In this document: positions 48,893 to 57,917 of the stretch, piece by piece
Layout of the letters: each line of letters begins with the position of its first letter
How positions within the stretch are numbered: position 1 is the stretch's first letter
Assembly (NCBI GenBank): GCA_905233825.1
Contig: CAJOFE010000002.1
Span: forward strand, 1-64,000
Source: an uncultured Prevotella sp.
Lineage (GTDB): Bacteria; Bacteroidota; Bacteroidia; Bacteroidales; Bacteroidaceae
Direction of reading: 5' to 3'
Length of the DNA stretch: 64,000 nucleotides
Notes under the pieces: model-generated
Database searches by the model: none
What the model saw: the letters and a program-made list of their open reading frames with translations, nothing else
What the model was told of the DNA's origin: nothing
Translations under genes and position numbers: made by a program

Positions 48893-50653
48893 CTATTTCA
48901 CGACGACCTTCCGGCCACCAACGATATAAATGCCCTTCCGCAGTTGACGGTTTGGCAACTGACTATCTGATAGCTGACGGCCTAAGAGGTCATAGCAGCA
49001 CGTTGAATTGTCAATATTGAATCGAGAATAATCAATCTCCTTTATGGCTGTGGCATCATTGGGATTTCCTTTATTGCCCCACGCCTCGTTTGATATATTC
49101 AACTGCTGATGCCCTACACCGTCATAAGCCGCCATATAGGCACGAAAAGGAGGTACCCACTCATCCGCTTCTCCCTGACAGAATCGGTTGCCATTGGAAT
49201 CAAAGGCGTAGAAGTTTGGTGACAGGTGCAGCCCCACGGTGGTGCCGATAAAGTCGATGCCACTGCCTCTTATGATAGCCTCACTTGTCATGGGTACTTG
49301 TGTATTCTCGCCGACAAACAACAGGCTAGAACCAATGTAAATTCCCAGGATGTAAGGTATATACGCTTCCATCTGCGACAGGGAGCTCAACTGAGCCACA
49401 GTCAATGAGTCGTCCACATTTCCATCGTAGCGTAACACGGTCAGCATATCAGCATGTAGCACCTCGCTTGCAACATTGATTTCGTAGAGATTGACGTGAC
49501 TGGGACGGAACGGAAGGACAATAGTCTCGGAGTAGCCACGACCAAGCGCCTCGTCATCTGGATTATTATAGGAGGGTGTCATCAGGTAGCTGATGAACTG
49601 TGTATGGAAGGCCAACGGACAATAATAGTCATTGCCCTCTGTCAGTTTGATATTTTCGGCCTCTAACCCACGCACGATGTTGCATCTATTGTCCAGTCCC
49701 TGCGGCACATTGTCGAGCAGGTCGAGGTAGTAGAGACAGTTGGGATTGGCCTGCGAGGCATCAATGCTGAATATAGTGTTGAACGTGTACTGACCACGCA
49801 AATCCACGGCGACAGCCTCCTCAGGTATCGTCAGTTGCTGATTGTCGCCCAAAGGCAGGGGCAGTACCTGACCATTGGCCGTCCAATAAGTGTTGGTACC
49901 TGTGCGGGTGGTGAAACGGAGTGAGTCGATTGGCTCCAGGCCGTAAGGCATACCGTAGCCTACCTTCAGCGCGTAGTGGGCACCGTCACGGAACACAGCA
50001 TCGTAGGCGAAGTCCGCCTCAGCCTTCCCCCAGAATGCCAGTTTGTCAGCGATATGCTTGGCATACAGTCGCTCACCGCTGTCGCTGTCCTCAAGCCAGA
50101 GCACGATGCCGTCGTCATCGCCCGTTCCACCGTGGGCACCATAGTAGGGTGTGTCGTAGTTCTCCACACATGCCCATCCACGGATACGACTGCCATAAAG
50201 CACACGCTCGCCGTCGGCCTCGGTCAGCATGTCGAGTGAAAAGGTAGCCGTGAAGTTGAGCATGCGCAATGGCTGAATGGTGACATCGCAGGCTGCGAGT
50301 ACCTGCTGTCCTTCAGCATCAGCAGCAAGACGCAGCTCAAGGCTGCCCTCGGGCAATACGCTGTTCAGTGTCAGCGACCTGCTGCTATAGGATTCTACCA
50401 TAACAAGAGTATCAAGGCAAGGAATAAGATTGGCACTGCCTTTATCAAGAACCTGCAGGTAGAGACGGCCTTCATAGTCAGTGCCCGAGGTATTGCATAC
50501 ACTGGTCTCGATATACTGAGTCAGCTGGGCTAATCGGTTGCCATAGAGGGAAATAGAATCTACTTTGAGTACACTGGCATCACCCGTAGCAGCATCTGCG
50601 GTCATAGACAGCAGCAGGCAAAAGAGGGAAAAGTAAAGTTTCTTTATCATCAT
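48893..50653 (-). CDS. Secreted protein with type IX-like C-terminal signal, function unknown
   Basis: This 586-residue protein has a signal peptide (ending ADAATG) and a long beta-rich body with no catalytic motif I can name. It ends in CYDLLGRQLSDSQLPNRQLR KGIYIVGGRKVVVK, the type of C-terminal domain used for type IX export and surface attachment. Within that tail, QLSDSQLPNRQL is encoded by a repeat (48941-48982) similar to intergenic AGCTGATAGTCA units. The gene lies between the C13 peptidase and the sigma/barrel gene on the same strand (64- and 19-nt gaps), so it may be substrate, ligand or partner of either; inference. Confidence 0.72.
   Translation of the reverse strand: MMIKKLYFSLFCLLLSMTADAATGDASVLKVDSISLYGNRLAQLTQYIETSVCNTSGTDYEGRLYLQVLDKGSANLIPCLDTLVMVESYSSRSLTLNSVLPEGSLELRLAADAEGQQVLAACDVTIQPLRMLNFTATFSLDMLTEADGERVLYGSRIRGWACVENYDTPYYGAHGGTGDDDGIVLWLEDSDSGERLYAKHIADKLAFWGKAEADFAYDAVFRDGAHYALKVGYGMPYGLEPIDSLRFTTRTGTNTYWTANGQVLPLPLGDNQQLTIPEEAVAVDLRGQYTFNTIFSIDASQANPNCLYYLDLLDNVPQGLDNRCNIVRGLEAENIKLTEGNDYYCPLAFHTQFISYLMTPSYNNPDDEALGRGYSETIVLPFRPSHVNLYEINVASEVLHADMLTVLRYDGNVDDSLTVAQLSSLSQMEAYIPYILGIYIGSSLLFVGENTQVPMTSEAIIRGSGIDFIGTTVGLHLSPNFYAFDSNGNRFCQGEADEWVPPFRAYMAAYDGVGHQQLNISNEAWGNKGNPNDATAIKEIDYSRFNIDNSTCCYDLLGRQLSDSQLPNRQLRKGIYIVGGRKVVVK
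48941..48982 (-). repeat. Repeat-derived stretch inside a C-terminal sorting signal
   Basis: On the minus strand GTCAGCTATCAGATAGTCAG then TTGCCAAACCGTCAACTG encodes RQLSDSQLPNRQL. A similar AGCTGATAGTCAACAGTC sequence is intergenic at 24945-24962. Confidence 0.45.
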
Positions 50654-50717
50654 TTCTTTTATAATACATTATTTATATATAAGATGCAAAAGCAAGTCAA
50701 AAGACTGCATCATATCA

Positions 50718-51641
50718 TTACTTTTTTCTCACCTTGCGTCCTTGCAGGTCGTAGAGAGTACTGGTTGAAGAAACGGAGGGAGGAATGATGCCGTTTTCTA
50801 TCTCTACGTCTGAGAACACCCACTGGGTTGCCAAAATGGATGGCAGAGCTGTGAAGATAGACGTTTCGGGGCGACAGTCATGCTGTCGGGCGTAGTTATA
50901 GGCTTCCTGCATGGTGATGCAACCGTCTCCGTTCGCATCGGAACTGACGGGCTGGTCGTGCTCATCATGCTGGGCGATAGCACAAGTCCAGTGATAGACG
51001 AACTCGTCGTAGGGGCGGTCTTTGCATGCCCACGACATCTGGTCAGCAGCGCAGACGGCAGTGATGATGCGACCCTCGCCCCGCAGCGAAGCGACGAAAG
51101 CGCCTGCATAGCACTGCCCCAAAAGGATGTTCATCGTGGCGGGATGGCATCTGTTCACCATCATTGCCAGCTCCTGCGGGCTGAGTTTCTCACTGCCCCA
51201 CAGCCAGAGATGGATGTCGCCTTCGTCATTCTGCTCGCCGTGGTCGGTAATAAAGATAAAGAGGCGGTCGTTATAGGCCAGCATTGTCGAGAGCCAGCGG
51301 AAAGTGTCATCGAGGTTTTGGTAAGTAGCAGCTAATGTAAGGTCCTGTTCTCCGTCACCGTCAAGGTCGGTAGGCGACGAGGCAAACCCCGTTGCACCAT
51401 CGCACAGCATATCGTTGGCAGGATTGTCACCGTCGGCCATCAACAAGGTAATGTGGTCTTGGGAAAGATGATACGTCTGCCGCAACGTACGATAGAGAAA
51501 AGCACAGTCGTTCCAATAGCGTTCATGATTGTACATCTTATTACGTCCGCCACTAATGATGACGGCATATGTCTCGCCTGCAAGTACAGCCGTCGCGCAG
51601 CCAAGAAGAGCCAATAAGAGTAGATGTCGCATGCAATTCAT
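50718..51641 (-). CDS. Secreted C13 (legumain-like) cysteine peptidase with truncated C-terminal signal
   Basis: This 307-residue clan CD peptidase has a signal peptide (LLLLALLGCATAVLAG). A caspase/legumain core follows (AVIISGGRNKMYNHERYWND at the start, catalytic His in FITDHGEQND, catalytic Cys in ILLGQCYAGAF). There are two calcium-type loops (DLDGDGEQD and DANGDGCITMQEA) and a tail TLYDLQGRKVRKK that resembles the beginning of a type IX signal. Such enzymes cleave after Asn or Asp. ATG 51641 follows a TATCTTTA box by 4 nt; ATG 51632 is also possible. It is the first gene of the operon ending in the sigma/barrel fusion. Confidence 0.8.
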   Translation of the reverse strand: MNCMRHLLLLALLGCATAVLAGETYAVIISGGRNKMYNHERYWNDCAFLYRTLRQTYHLSQDHITLLMADGDNPANDMLCDGATGFASSPTDLDGDGEQDLTLAATYQNLDDTFRWLSTMLAYNDRLFIFITDHGEQNDEGDIHLWLWGSEKLSPQELAMMVNRCHPATMNILLGQCYAGAFVASLRGEGRIITAVCAADQMSWACKDRPYDEFVYHWTCAIAQHDEHDQPVSSDANGDGCITMQEAYNYARQHDCRPETSIFTALPSILATQWVFSDVEIENGIIPPSVSSTSTLYDLQGRKVRKK

Positions 51642-51645
51642 AATG

Positions 51646-51653
51646 TAAAGATA
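51646..51653 (-). promoter_or_regulatory. -7 box of the C13/CTD/sigma-barrel operon
   Basis: Minus strand TATCTTTA, one base off TAnnTTTG, 4 nt before the ATG at 51641. Confidence 0.45.
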
Positions 51654-51761
51654 CAAAGAAAAGCGGAAAGACTGCATGAGTACGGCATTATTTACAACAA
51701 TTTAACAGGTGAGGTTAAAGAATGTTCGCTATGCAGTAAAAGAGGCTAGTGTTGCATCTTT

Positions 51762-52724
51762 ATGGGAAAAGACATGCAACAACAGTTTACCGAACGACGA
51801 CTGCAAGAGCTGGACTTCCTGAAAGGTGTGCTCATCGTGCTGGTCATCAGCTTTCACCTGGTGTTCATCGAGCAGAAATATCCCTACGCCAAACAGGTAG
51901 TGTATGCCTTTCACATGCCTGCGTTCCTGCTGGTATCGGGCTACTTGATGAATATCGGCAAACCGTGTAAAGTATTTCTGCGCACAATGCTGTGGTTCAC
52001 CGTTCCTTATATAGTGATGGAAAGCGGCTATGTGGTAATGGCTGCCCAGTTGTCTATTGCCGAACATATCGATGTCCTGACCCTATTCGCTTTTCTGGAA
52101 AAGCTATTATTGCATCCTATCGGCCCTTACTGGTACTTACAGACGCTTATTATCTGTGGGCTTACTTATTATGCTGTATTCCAGTGGCAGCGAATCAGTC
52201 TTGTCACAAGAATGCTCTTCTTGGCGTTGCTATTCTGGTTTTATGCCAGTACAGTGAGAATCGTTTCGCTACCCTTTGCCCTCTATTTCTTGGGGGGAAT
52301 TTTATTACGACAAAGCGGTTTAGCCTTTGTGTCGCTCTTTCCTACGTCGTGGCTGACGTTGCCTGTTATGGTTCTGCTGGTCAGCTACCCGCAAAACTTT
52401 CAGGCCGAATCGGTAGGTAGCGTGTTCATTGTGTGGTTGGCCGTGGCCAATATCTTGTTGTTTTGGCGATATTCGCCATCCGCCCTGTGCCGCATTGTCT
52501 GCTATTTGGGACGAAATACGTTGCCGCTATTTCTCTTCTCGCCCATGTTCACTTTACTTTGTAAACAGCTGGTTCCCTTCTTGCAGACAGAACCCACGGG
52601 GCTGTTGTTCCTCGCAGTAGCTTTGATGGTGTGCACCTTTGGAAGCCTCTGCGTAGGAAAAGCAATGGATGCATTACGCCTTTCGTCATGTTTTTGTGGG
52701 CGTAAGCGCATTGTTATGACGTAG
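51762..52724 (+). CDS. Acyltransferase-3 family membrane protein
   Basis: This 320-residue integral membrane protein with about ten hydrophobic segments belongs to the OafA/acyltransferase-3 family, which O-acetylates or acylates sugars at the inner membrane. The conserved opening RLQELDFLKGVLIVLVISFH (catalytic His about residue 29) and a later FHMPAFLLVSGYL are present. The substrate is unknown; cell-surface polysaccharide is usual. It diverges from the C13 peptidase gene and converges with the Nudix gene. Confidence 0.82.
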   Translation: MGKDMQQQFTERRLQELDFLKGVLIVLVISFHLVFIEQKYPYAKQVVYAFHMPAFLLVSGYLMNIGKPCKVFLRTMLWFTVPYIVMESGYVVMAAQLSIAEHIDVLTLFAFLEKLLLHPIGPYWYLQTLIICGLTYYAVFQWQRISLVTRMLFLALLFWFYASTVRIVSLPFALYFLGGILLRQSGLAFVSLFPTSWLTLPVMVLLVSYPQNFQAESVGSVFIVWLAVANILLFWRYSPSALCRIVCYLGRNTLPLFLFSPMFTLLCKQLVPFLQTEPTGLLFLAVALMVCTFGSLCVGKAMDALRLSSCFCGRKRIVMT

Positions 52725-52735
52725 CAAAAGCGGGG

Positions 52736-53590
52736 TCAAGGAGCCCAGTCATCTACCAGCCAGCGGGCGATGCTGAGTTTCTCGGGGAGCGTGGGCAGGT
52801 GGTCGCGGTGGAACCAGGCGACGTTCTTCAGCTCCTCACGCTGCACATGGATGGTGCCTCCGGCATACTCGGCGGTGAAGCCTACCATGAGTCCCGAGGG
52901 ATAGGGCCAGGGCTGGGAGGCGAAATAGCGGATGTTCTTGACTTCCAGTCCAGTCTCCTCGCGCACCTCGCGCACGACGGCCTCCTCCAGCGTCTCGCCC
53001 GTCTCCACGAAACCGGCTATGAGACCGTAGAAATCGCCACGGAAATTGCGGCCACGGGCCATGAGTATCTCATCGTCGCCACGGGTGATGCGCACGATGA
53101 CGGCGGGTGCCACCTGCGGCCATACCTCCTTGCCGCAATGCTCGCAACGCTTGGAGATGTCGGTATGAAACTTCATCATTCCGCCACAGACGCCGCAATA
53201 GCGGGTGTTCTTGTCCCAGTAGAGCAGCTCGGCGCACTTGCCGGCCTTCAGGTAGAGCTCCCACGGCAGCTTGTAGAAGGTCTGGCGGAGGGGGATAAGA
53301 GACCCTCCTACAGACCCACCCCCATCCCCTCCCGTACGGGAGGGGTGTTCAGATACTTCCATAGACTGGATACTGCCCTGAGGGTTATCAATCCCCCTAT
53401 CCGTATGGGAGGGGAGGTTATTGATTTGATAGGTTCTGACTTCGATATCGCCCAGCGGGGCCACGGTGAGGATGGTGGTCCAGGGCTTCACTTCGGTGGG
53501 CGGCTCGTCGCAGAGGGGGACGGTATAGCTGCCGTCGGGTTGCTGCTGAAGCAATAGGGCGTCCTGGCAGAAAACGAAGTAGTATTTCAT
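52736..53590 (-). CDS. nudC: NAD+ diphosphatase / Nudix hydrolase (NudC-like)
   Basis: This 284-residue Nudix enzyme has a zinc ribbon (YCGVCGGMMKF, KRCEHCGKEVWP, about residues 133-160) and the Nudix box GFVETGETLEEAVVREVREE (about 196-215) followed by TGLEV. The NudC signature SQPWPYPSGLMVGF shows NADH/NAD-capped RNA hydrolysis rather than a generic Nudix. Residues about 58-68 (SHTDRGIDN) and 82-98 (HPSRTGGDGGGSVGG) are encoded by a G/C-rich inverted-repeat element (53313-53415). It follows the 5'-nucleotidase gene by 18 nt on the same strand. Confidence 0.88.
   Translation of the reverse strand: MKYYFVFCQDALLLQQQPDGSYTVPLCDEPPTEVKPWTTILTVAPLGDIEVRTYQINNLPSHTDRGIDNPQGSIQSMEVSEHPSRTGGDGGGSVGGSLIPLRQTFYKLPWELYLKAGKCAELLYWDKNTRYCGVCGGMMKFHTDISKRCEHCGKEVWPQVAPAVIVRITRGDDEILMARGRNFRGDFYGLIAGFVETGETLEEAVVREVREETGLEVKNIRYFASQPWPYPSGLMVGFTAEYAGGTIHVQREELKNVAWFHRDHLPTLPEKLSIARWLVDDWAP
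53313..53415 (-). repeat. G/C-rich inverted-repeat element inside the Nudix gene
   Basis: Two palindromic arms (CCCCTCCCGTACGGGAGGGG at 53326-53345 and CCCCCTATCCGTATGGGAGG near 53392-53411) flank a 45-nt spacer, as in menF. The reading frame stays open through all of it. Confidence 0.78.
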
Positions 53591-53608
53591 ATCTTAACTC
53601 ATAATTCT

Positions 53609-55333
53609 TCATTTACCATACAGGAGTCGGCGGTCGCGCTGGGCGGCTGCTTTCGTCCATTTCTCGGGCACGAAGCGCCAGTTGTGGGCGGCCTGTGGAC
53701 GGACGGTTCCCTGTCGCTCTATCTCCTCCATGAGATAGTGGCGAAGGTCGAGCTCGGTCTGCCAGACGATGCGCGAGGAGAGCGAGTCCTTGGGGATGCC
53801 GGCACCATGCACGATGAGGTCGCCGCCACCATTGGCATGATAGCTGTTCATAGCCACGCGATAGACCTTGTCCTCGGAGAAAGGCTCGCCGCTACTCATG
53901 CGGAGGATGCGCACTTTCTCGCCGTCGGGACGGGTGACATCAACCTCATAGTCGATGCCCGAGGCGGAGTCGAAGTTGAAGCTGTAGTTCTTGAAGCCCA
54001 GGCGTTGCTGGTCGTGGCGGCTGTCGTCGCTAAGCAGCAACAGATGGTCGGAAGGCTTGGTCATGGTGTTCACCCAGAGGTCGTAGCTCATTTCGAGATG
54101 TCCCCTGATTTCGCGGCCTGTCATCTTGACGATGGCGAGCTGATTCTCGTAGCGGTAGAGCTTGAACATGTCGGACACGGTAACAGGGCCTGCGTCGATT
54201 TTCGAATCGAACGCCAGGGGTGCGTTGAACGAGATGTCGGCCCCGGTAATCTTCAGCTGCAGCTGATGGATGAAGTCGATGAAGGCTGAGTTGCCGAAGA
54301 AGGCATCGCGGGTGGTGCAGCCTGTGGCAAAGGTACCTATGCGGCGTCCTACGAACTGCTTGATCTGCTCGATACGGGGCTGGAAATGTGCCAGCATCTG
54401 CTGGTCGATGGGCTCGTCGTCGAGAGAGACGATGTTGCCCTTTACGCTCTTGTCGATGAGACGGTTGCCGTCGAAGGTGAGCTCGATGTCGGCCTCGGCC
54501 ACGTTGCGACCATAGCACGAAGGGTCGAGGGTGAGCACGCCGTTGATGACCTCGTTGTGCACCTGATGGTCATGACCGAAGAAGATGATGTCGAAGCCCT
54601 CCACCTCGCGGGCTATGCGGGCTGTGGCGTCCTCTTCAATGCCGTTCTCGAGCGTGAGGCCACCGTCCTTGCCGCTATGGAAGAGGCCGATGATGAGGTC
54701 GGGCTGCTCTACCCTACGGATGTGCTTCACCCAGCGGCGGGCACTCGCCACCATCTCCTCGAACTCCAGCCCCTGCCACAGATTCTCATTCAGCCAGGCA
54801 GGGATGGCGGGAGTGAGCATGCCGAGGACGGCGATGCGGATAGACCCGACCTCGAGGATGGTGTAGGGGTGGACATAGGGCAGGCCTGTCTCACGATCGA
54901 TGATGTTGGCGCCCAGCACGGGGCATCGCACCTCGCTAATCCATTTGTCATAGACCTTATGGCCCGTCTCAATGTCGTGGTTGCCCACAGCTGCGGCGTC
55001 ATATCGCAGGTAGTTGAGCATGCTGGCAGCCAGGTTCTCCTCGTCGGCAGCAACATAGTTAGACCAATAGACGCTGGGCTGGCCCTGCAGGATGTCGCCA
55101 TTGTCGAGCAGCAGCAGGCGGTCGCCATACTGGCTGCGCTGCCGCTGGATGTAGGAGCTGGCACGTGCCAGGGTGCCACGAAGCTCGCCTCCCCTGATGA
55201 AGTCGCTGGGGAAGAAGTGGCCGTGCACATCGCTCGTCTCCACCACCTTCAGCTGCACCTTCCTAGTCTGACTGGCAGCAGGCGTGGCACAAAGGGTGAA
55301 CAAACCCAGACACATGAATAACAATTGCTTCAT
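53609..55333 (-). CDS. Metallophosphatase / 5'-nucleotidase family protein
   Basis: This 574-residue secreted UshA/CpdB-like enzyme has a signal peptide to about residue 21, a calcineurin-like metal domain (VVETSDVHGHFFP, LLDNGDILQGQPS, AAAVGNHDIETG, FGHDHQVHNEV) and a C-terminal 5'-nucleotidase domain (about 340-560). It probably removes phosphate from nucleotides or cyclic nucleotides in the periplasm. The preceding gap (55334-55433) is filled by the composite repeat. It is cotranscribed with the NudC-like gene; both act on nucleotides. Confidence 0.88.
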   Translation of the reverse strand: MKQLLFMCLGLFTLCATPAASQTRKVQLKVVETSDVHGHFFPSDFIRGGELRGTLARASSYIQRQRSQYGDRLLLLDNGDILQGQPSVYWSNYVAADEENLAASMLNYLRYDAAAVGNHDIETGHKVYDKWISEVRCPVLGANIIDRETGLPYVHPYTILEVGSIRIAVLGMLTPAIPAWLNENLWQGLEFEEMVASARRWVKHIRRVEQPDLIIGLFHSGKDGGLTLENGIEEDATARIAREVEGFDIIFFGHDHQVHNEVINGVLTLDPSCYGRNVAEADIELTFDGNRLIDKSVKGNIVSLDDEPIDQQMLAHFQPRIEQIKQFVGRRIGTFATGCTTRDAFFGNSAFIDFIHQLQLKITGADISFNAPLAFDSKIDAGPVTVSDMFKLYRYENQLAIVKMTGREIRGHLEMSYDLWVNTMTKPSDHLLLLSDDSRHDQQRLGFKNYSFNFDSASGIDYEVDVTRPDGEKVRILRMSSGEPFSEDKVYRVAMNSYHANGGGDLIVHGAGIPKDSLSSRIVWQTELDLRHYLMEEIERQGTVRPQAAHNWRFVPEKWTKAAAQRDRRLLYGK

Positions 55334-55437
55334 TTTTGAATTTGGATTTTAGATTTTAGAAGTACATCTTAACTTCCACTTCCTACTCGACGAAGCCGAC
55401 ACCTCTTAATTCTTAATTCCTAATTCTTAACTCTTAA
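55334..55437 (-). repeat. Composite dispersed repeat between GH115 and 5'-nucleotidase
   Basis: On the minus strand, from the GH115 stop codon: AATTAAGAGTTAAGAATTAG, GGAATTAAGAATTAAGAGGT, GTCGGCTTCGTCGAGTAGGA, GATGTACTTCT and AAAATCTAAAATCCAAATTC. The same ordered blocks are at 561-762. Confidence 0.8.
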
Positions 55438-57908
55438 TTTTTCCCCCGCTGACACGGCGACTCGTCCATGAAGAGGTAGGAGGGCTGATAGCCGCCGAAA
55501 TCGACTACTATCTTCTCGAAGACGATGCCGGGATGGCGCGGGTTGATGGTCAGCTGGTGCACGTCGGCCTGGCCCACAGGCAGCTCCACCTCTTTCTCCA
55601 CGATGCGGCGGGCCACAGCGGGATAGTACTCGGAGTACATGTAGGGCTGGCGATCGACAAGCGTCTTGTTGAAGTTTACCGTCTGCGGCTCGGAGCCGTC
55701 GAGACTGAGGGTATATTCATAGCCGCCCACATTGAGGAAGTCGAGCGTAGATTTCACGACGACGTGCACCTTCACCGTGGCAGGAGCATCCTTGGGCAGC
55801 GAGAAGCGGTAGGTGAGCGAGGCATCGCCCACGGGCTGCGTGTAGGGCGTCAGCGCCACGGCACTACGAGTGCGGCCATAGTAGGGATAGACGCTCCATT
55901 GCGTTCCCTCGCCTGACGTGGCCTGGAAGAAGTGCTCAGCCTCCATAGAGACATAGCCGGTACTGGGAGCGAAGGTGTAGCCTCCGTCCGCACTCCACTT
56001 TGCGCCCTCCACCTTCTGGGTGCGCGGCAGCATGTCGGCACGGAAGTTATCGTTCCACGAACGGTAGCCGATGTGCTTCTGTATCATCATACCGTCCCAC
56101 TTGCCGCCTGCAATATCCTTGTTATAGGAAAGGCAGAGCAGGGAGTCGCGCTTGAAGCATTGCTGCACACGGGCTGCCCACTCGTTAGCATCGGGATTAC
56201 CCTTTGCGGCCAGATACTGGTTCATGGCCTGGGCATAGTACATGTCGTAGAGGTTGGCCATGGCCTGCACGGGGAAAAGAATGAGCTGGCGGTAGAAGTC
56301 GCGGGCCTCGGCAGGAATCTGCTCGTAGAGGCGCAGGGCACGCAGCTCCAGGCGCTGGTAGTCGTCGGCCACCTGCTTCCACTCGCCGTTCTCCACGTTG
56401 TAGGTACGGGCATCGAGCATTTCGGGAGTGACACGGGCCATGTACTGGCAGTTCTGATTATAGATGGCGGCGGCTTCCTCGGCGGCAGAGGCACTCAATA
56501 CTGAGCCGAAGAACGAAAGGGTGTGGTCGGTAACGGTCTGCTGGGTGTATTCCTTGGGATTCCAGGCCATATCCATGAACAGCGTGATGGGATACTCCAT
56601 GGGCTTCAGGTCGCCCACGTTGAGAATCCACATGCGCTGGATGCCGAAATCGTAGGCCAACGACAGCTGCTCGAACATCTGCTGGCTCTGCGTGATGTTG
56701 AGCCACTTCGAGTTGCGGGGAGCGCCGACGTAATCTACATGATAGTAGATGCCCCACCCGCCCTTGCGGCTGCGCTCCTTATCGTTGACGGGCACACGGC
56801 GGATGTCGCCCCAGTTGTCGTCACTGATGAGAATCATCACGTCGTCGGGCACACGCAGGCCGGCGTCGTAGTAGTCCTGCACCTCCTTGTAGAGTGCCCA
56901 TACCTGCGTGGTCTTCTCGGCGGGCTTCTTGGTTACCTCCTTGATGATCTTGCGCTGGTTGTTGATGATGCGCTCCATGAGCTGGGTGTCGGCCGTCTCG
57001 CTCATCGCCTCGTCGCCGTCGCCTCGCATACCGATGGTCACGATGTCCTCCGTACCCTTCATGCGCTCGATACCCTCACGGAAGAACTGATCGAGCTTCT
57101 GCTGGTTGGTCTGATAGTTCCAGGCTCCCCACTCGTTGCGATGGCGGGCATACTCCTGATGGTTGCGGGCCATAGGCTCGTGGTGCGAGGTTCCCATGAT
57201 AACACCCATGCGGTCGGCAGTCTTGCCGTTCTCAGGGTCGTCGGCATAGAAAGCCCATCCCCACATGGCTGGCCAGAGGAAGTTACCCTTCAGACGGAGA
57301 ATCAGCTCGAAGACCTTCTCGTAGAAGCGATGGTCGCCATAGTCGGTACCCCAGGTGTTCTTCACCCACGTGGTGAGACAGGGCGCCTCGTCGTTGAGGA
57401 AGAGGCCTCGGAACTCCACAGCGGGCTCGCCGTCGGTATATACTCCCTTCTTCATATATGCTTGTGCATGGGAAGCCACAGGCACATCGGCCCACCAGTA
57501 CCAGGGCGACACGCCCAGCTGGCGACTCAGCTCATAGATGCCGTAGATGGTTCCACGACGGTCGCTTCCGGCAATAACAACCTTGTCATCAACCACGGTA
57601 ATGATGAACTTCTCGCGACGTCCCTTCAGGTCGGGCAGCAGGCCCTGCTTCACCAGGCGGTCGATGTCGGAATTCTTACCCACGGTACCCACAAGCACGG
57701 CAGCCTCGTGGCCAATGGTCTTCTGCATGTCGGTCTTCAGATTTCCGATGGCAATCTTCACGCCGTCGAAGTCCTGATCACTATAGCTGATGGTACCGGC
57801 AGACAACGCTATACCGTCGGCCACAGGCTCAAAGCTTATAAACGGTTCAGCTGCCTGCGCCACCAAAGCGCAGAGGGCGAACAATAGAACAGATATTGGT
57901 TTTCTCAT
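55434..57908 (-). CDS. GH115 xylan alpha-1,2-glucuronidase
   Basis: This 824-residue secreted enzyme of glycoside hydrolase family 115 removes glucuronic or 4-O-methylglucuronic acid from xylan. The signal peptide ends near residue 20. Domain A starts at SFEPVADGIAL, and the catalytic TIM-barrel (about 180-470) includes FRGLFLNDEAPCLTTWVKNT, RLKGNFLWPAMWGWAF, GTSHHEPMARNHQEY and GMRGDGDEAMS. A long helical region and a C-terminal beta sandwich follow. Length is normal. Upstream, a hairpin with a U-run (57926-57965) separates it from the CE6-CE1 gene; downstream lies a composite repeat. Confidence 0.9.
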   Translation of the reverse strand: MRKPISVLLFALCALVAQAAEPFISFEPVADGIALSAGTISYSDQDFDGVKIAIGNLKTDMQKTIGHEAAVLVGTVGKNSDIDRLVKQGLLPDLKGRREKFIITVVDDKVVIAGSDRRGTIYGIYELSRQLGVSPWYWWADVPVASHAQAYMKKGVYTDGEPAVEFRGLFLNDEAPCLTTWVKNTWGTDYGDHRFYEKVFELILRLKGNFLWPAMWGWAFYADDPENGKTADRMGVIMGTSHHEPMARNHQEYARHRNEWGAWNYQTNQQKLDQFFREGIERMKGTEDIVTIGMRGDGDEAMSETADTQLMERIINNQRKIIKEVTKKPAEKTTQVWALYKEVQDYYDAGLRVPDDVMILISDDNWGDIRRVPVNDKERSRKGGWGIYYHVDYVGAPRNSKWLNITQSQQMFEQLSLAYDFGIQRMWILNVGDLKPMEYPITLFMDMAWNPKEYTQQTVTDHTLSFFGSVLSASAAEEAAAIYNQNCQYMARVTPEMLDARTYNVENGEWKQVADDYQRLELRALRLYEQIPAEARDFYRQLILFPVQAMANLYDMYYAQAMNQYLAAKGNPDANEWAARVQQCFKRDSLLCLSYNKDIAGGKWDGMMIQKHIGYRSWNDNFRADMLPRTQKVEGAKWSADGGYTFAPSTGYVSMEAEHFFQATSGEGTQWSVYPYYGRTRSAVALTPYTQPVGDASLTYRFSLPKDAPATVKVHVVVKSTLDFLNVGGYEYTLSLDGSEPQTVNFNKTLVDRQPYMYSEYYPAVARRIVEKEVELPVGQADVHQLTINPRHPGIVFEKIVVDFGGYQPSYLFMDESPCQRGKN

Positions 57909-57917
57909 AATATGGTA

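Noticed and set aside
56523..57887. 454-codon open frame on the plus strand opposite GH115
   Set aside because: It is antisense to a clear GH115 gene, has no family motif, and its composition is what the complement of a G/C-rich codon-biased gene gives. The same applies to long antisense frames at 57969-59240, 54386-55321 and 62674-63813.
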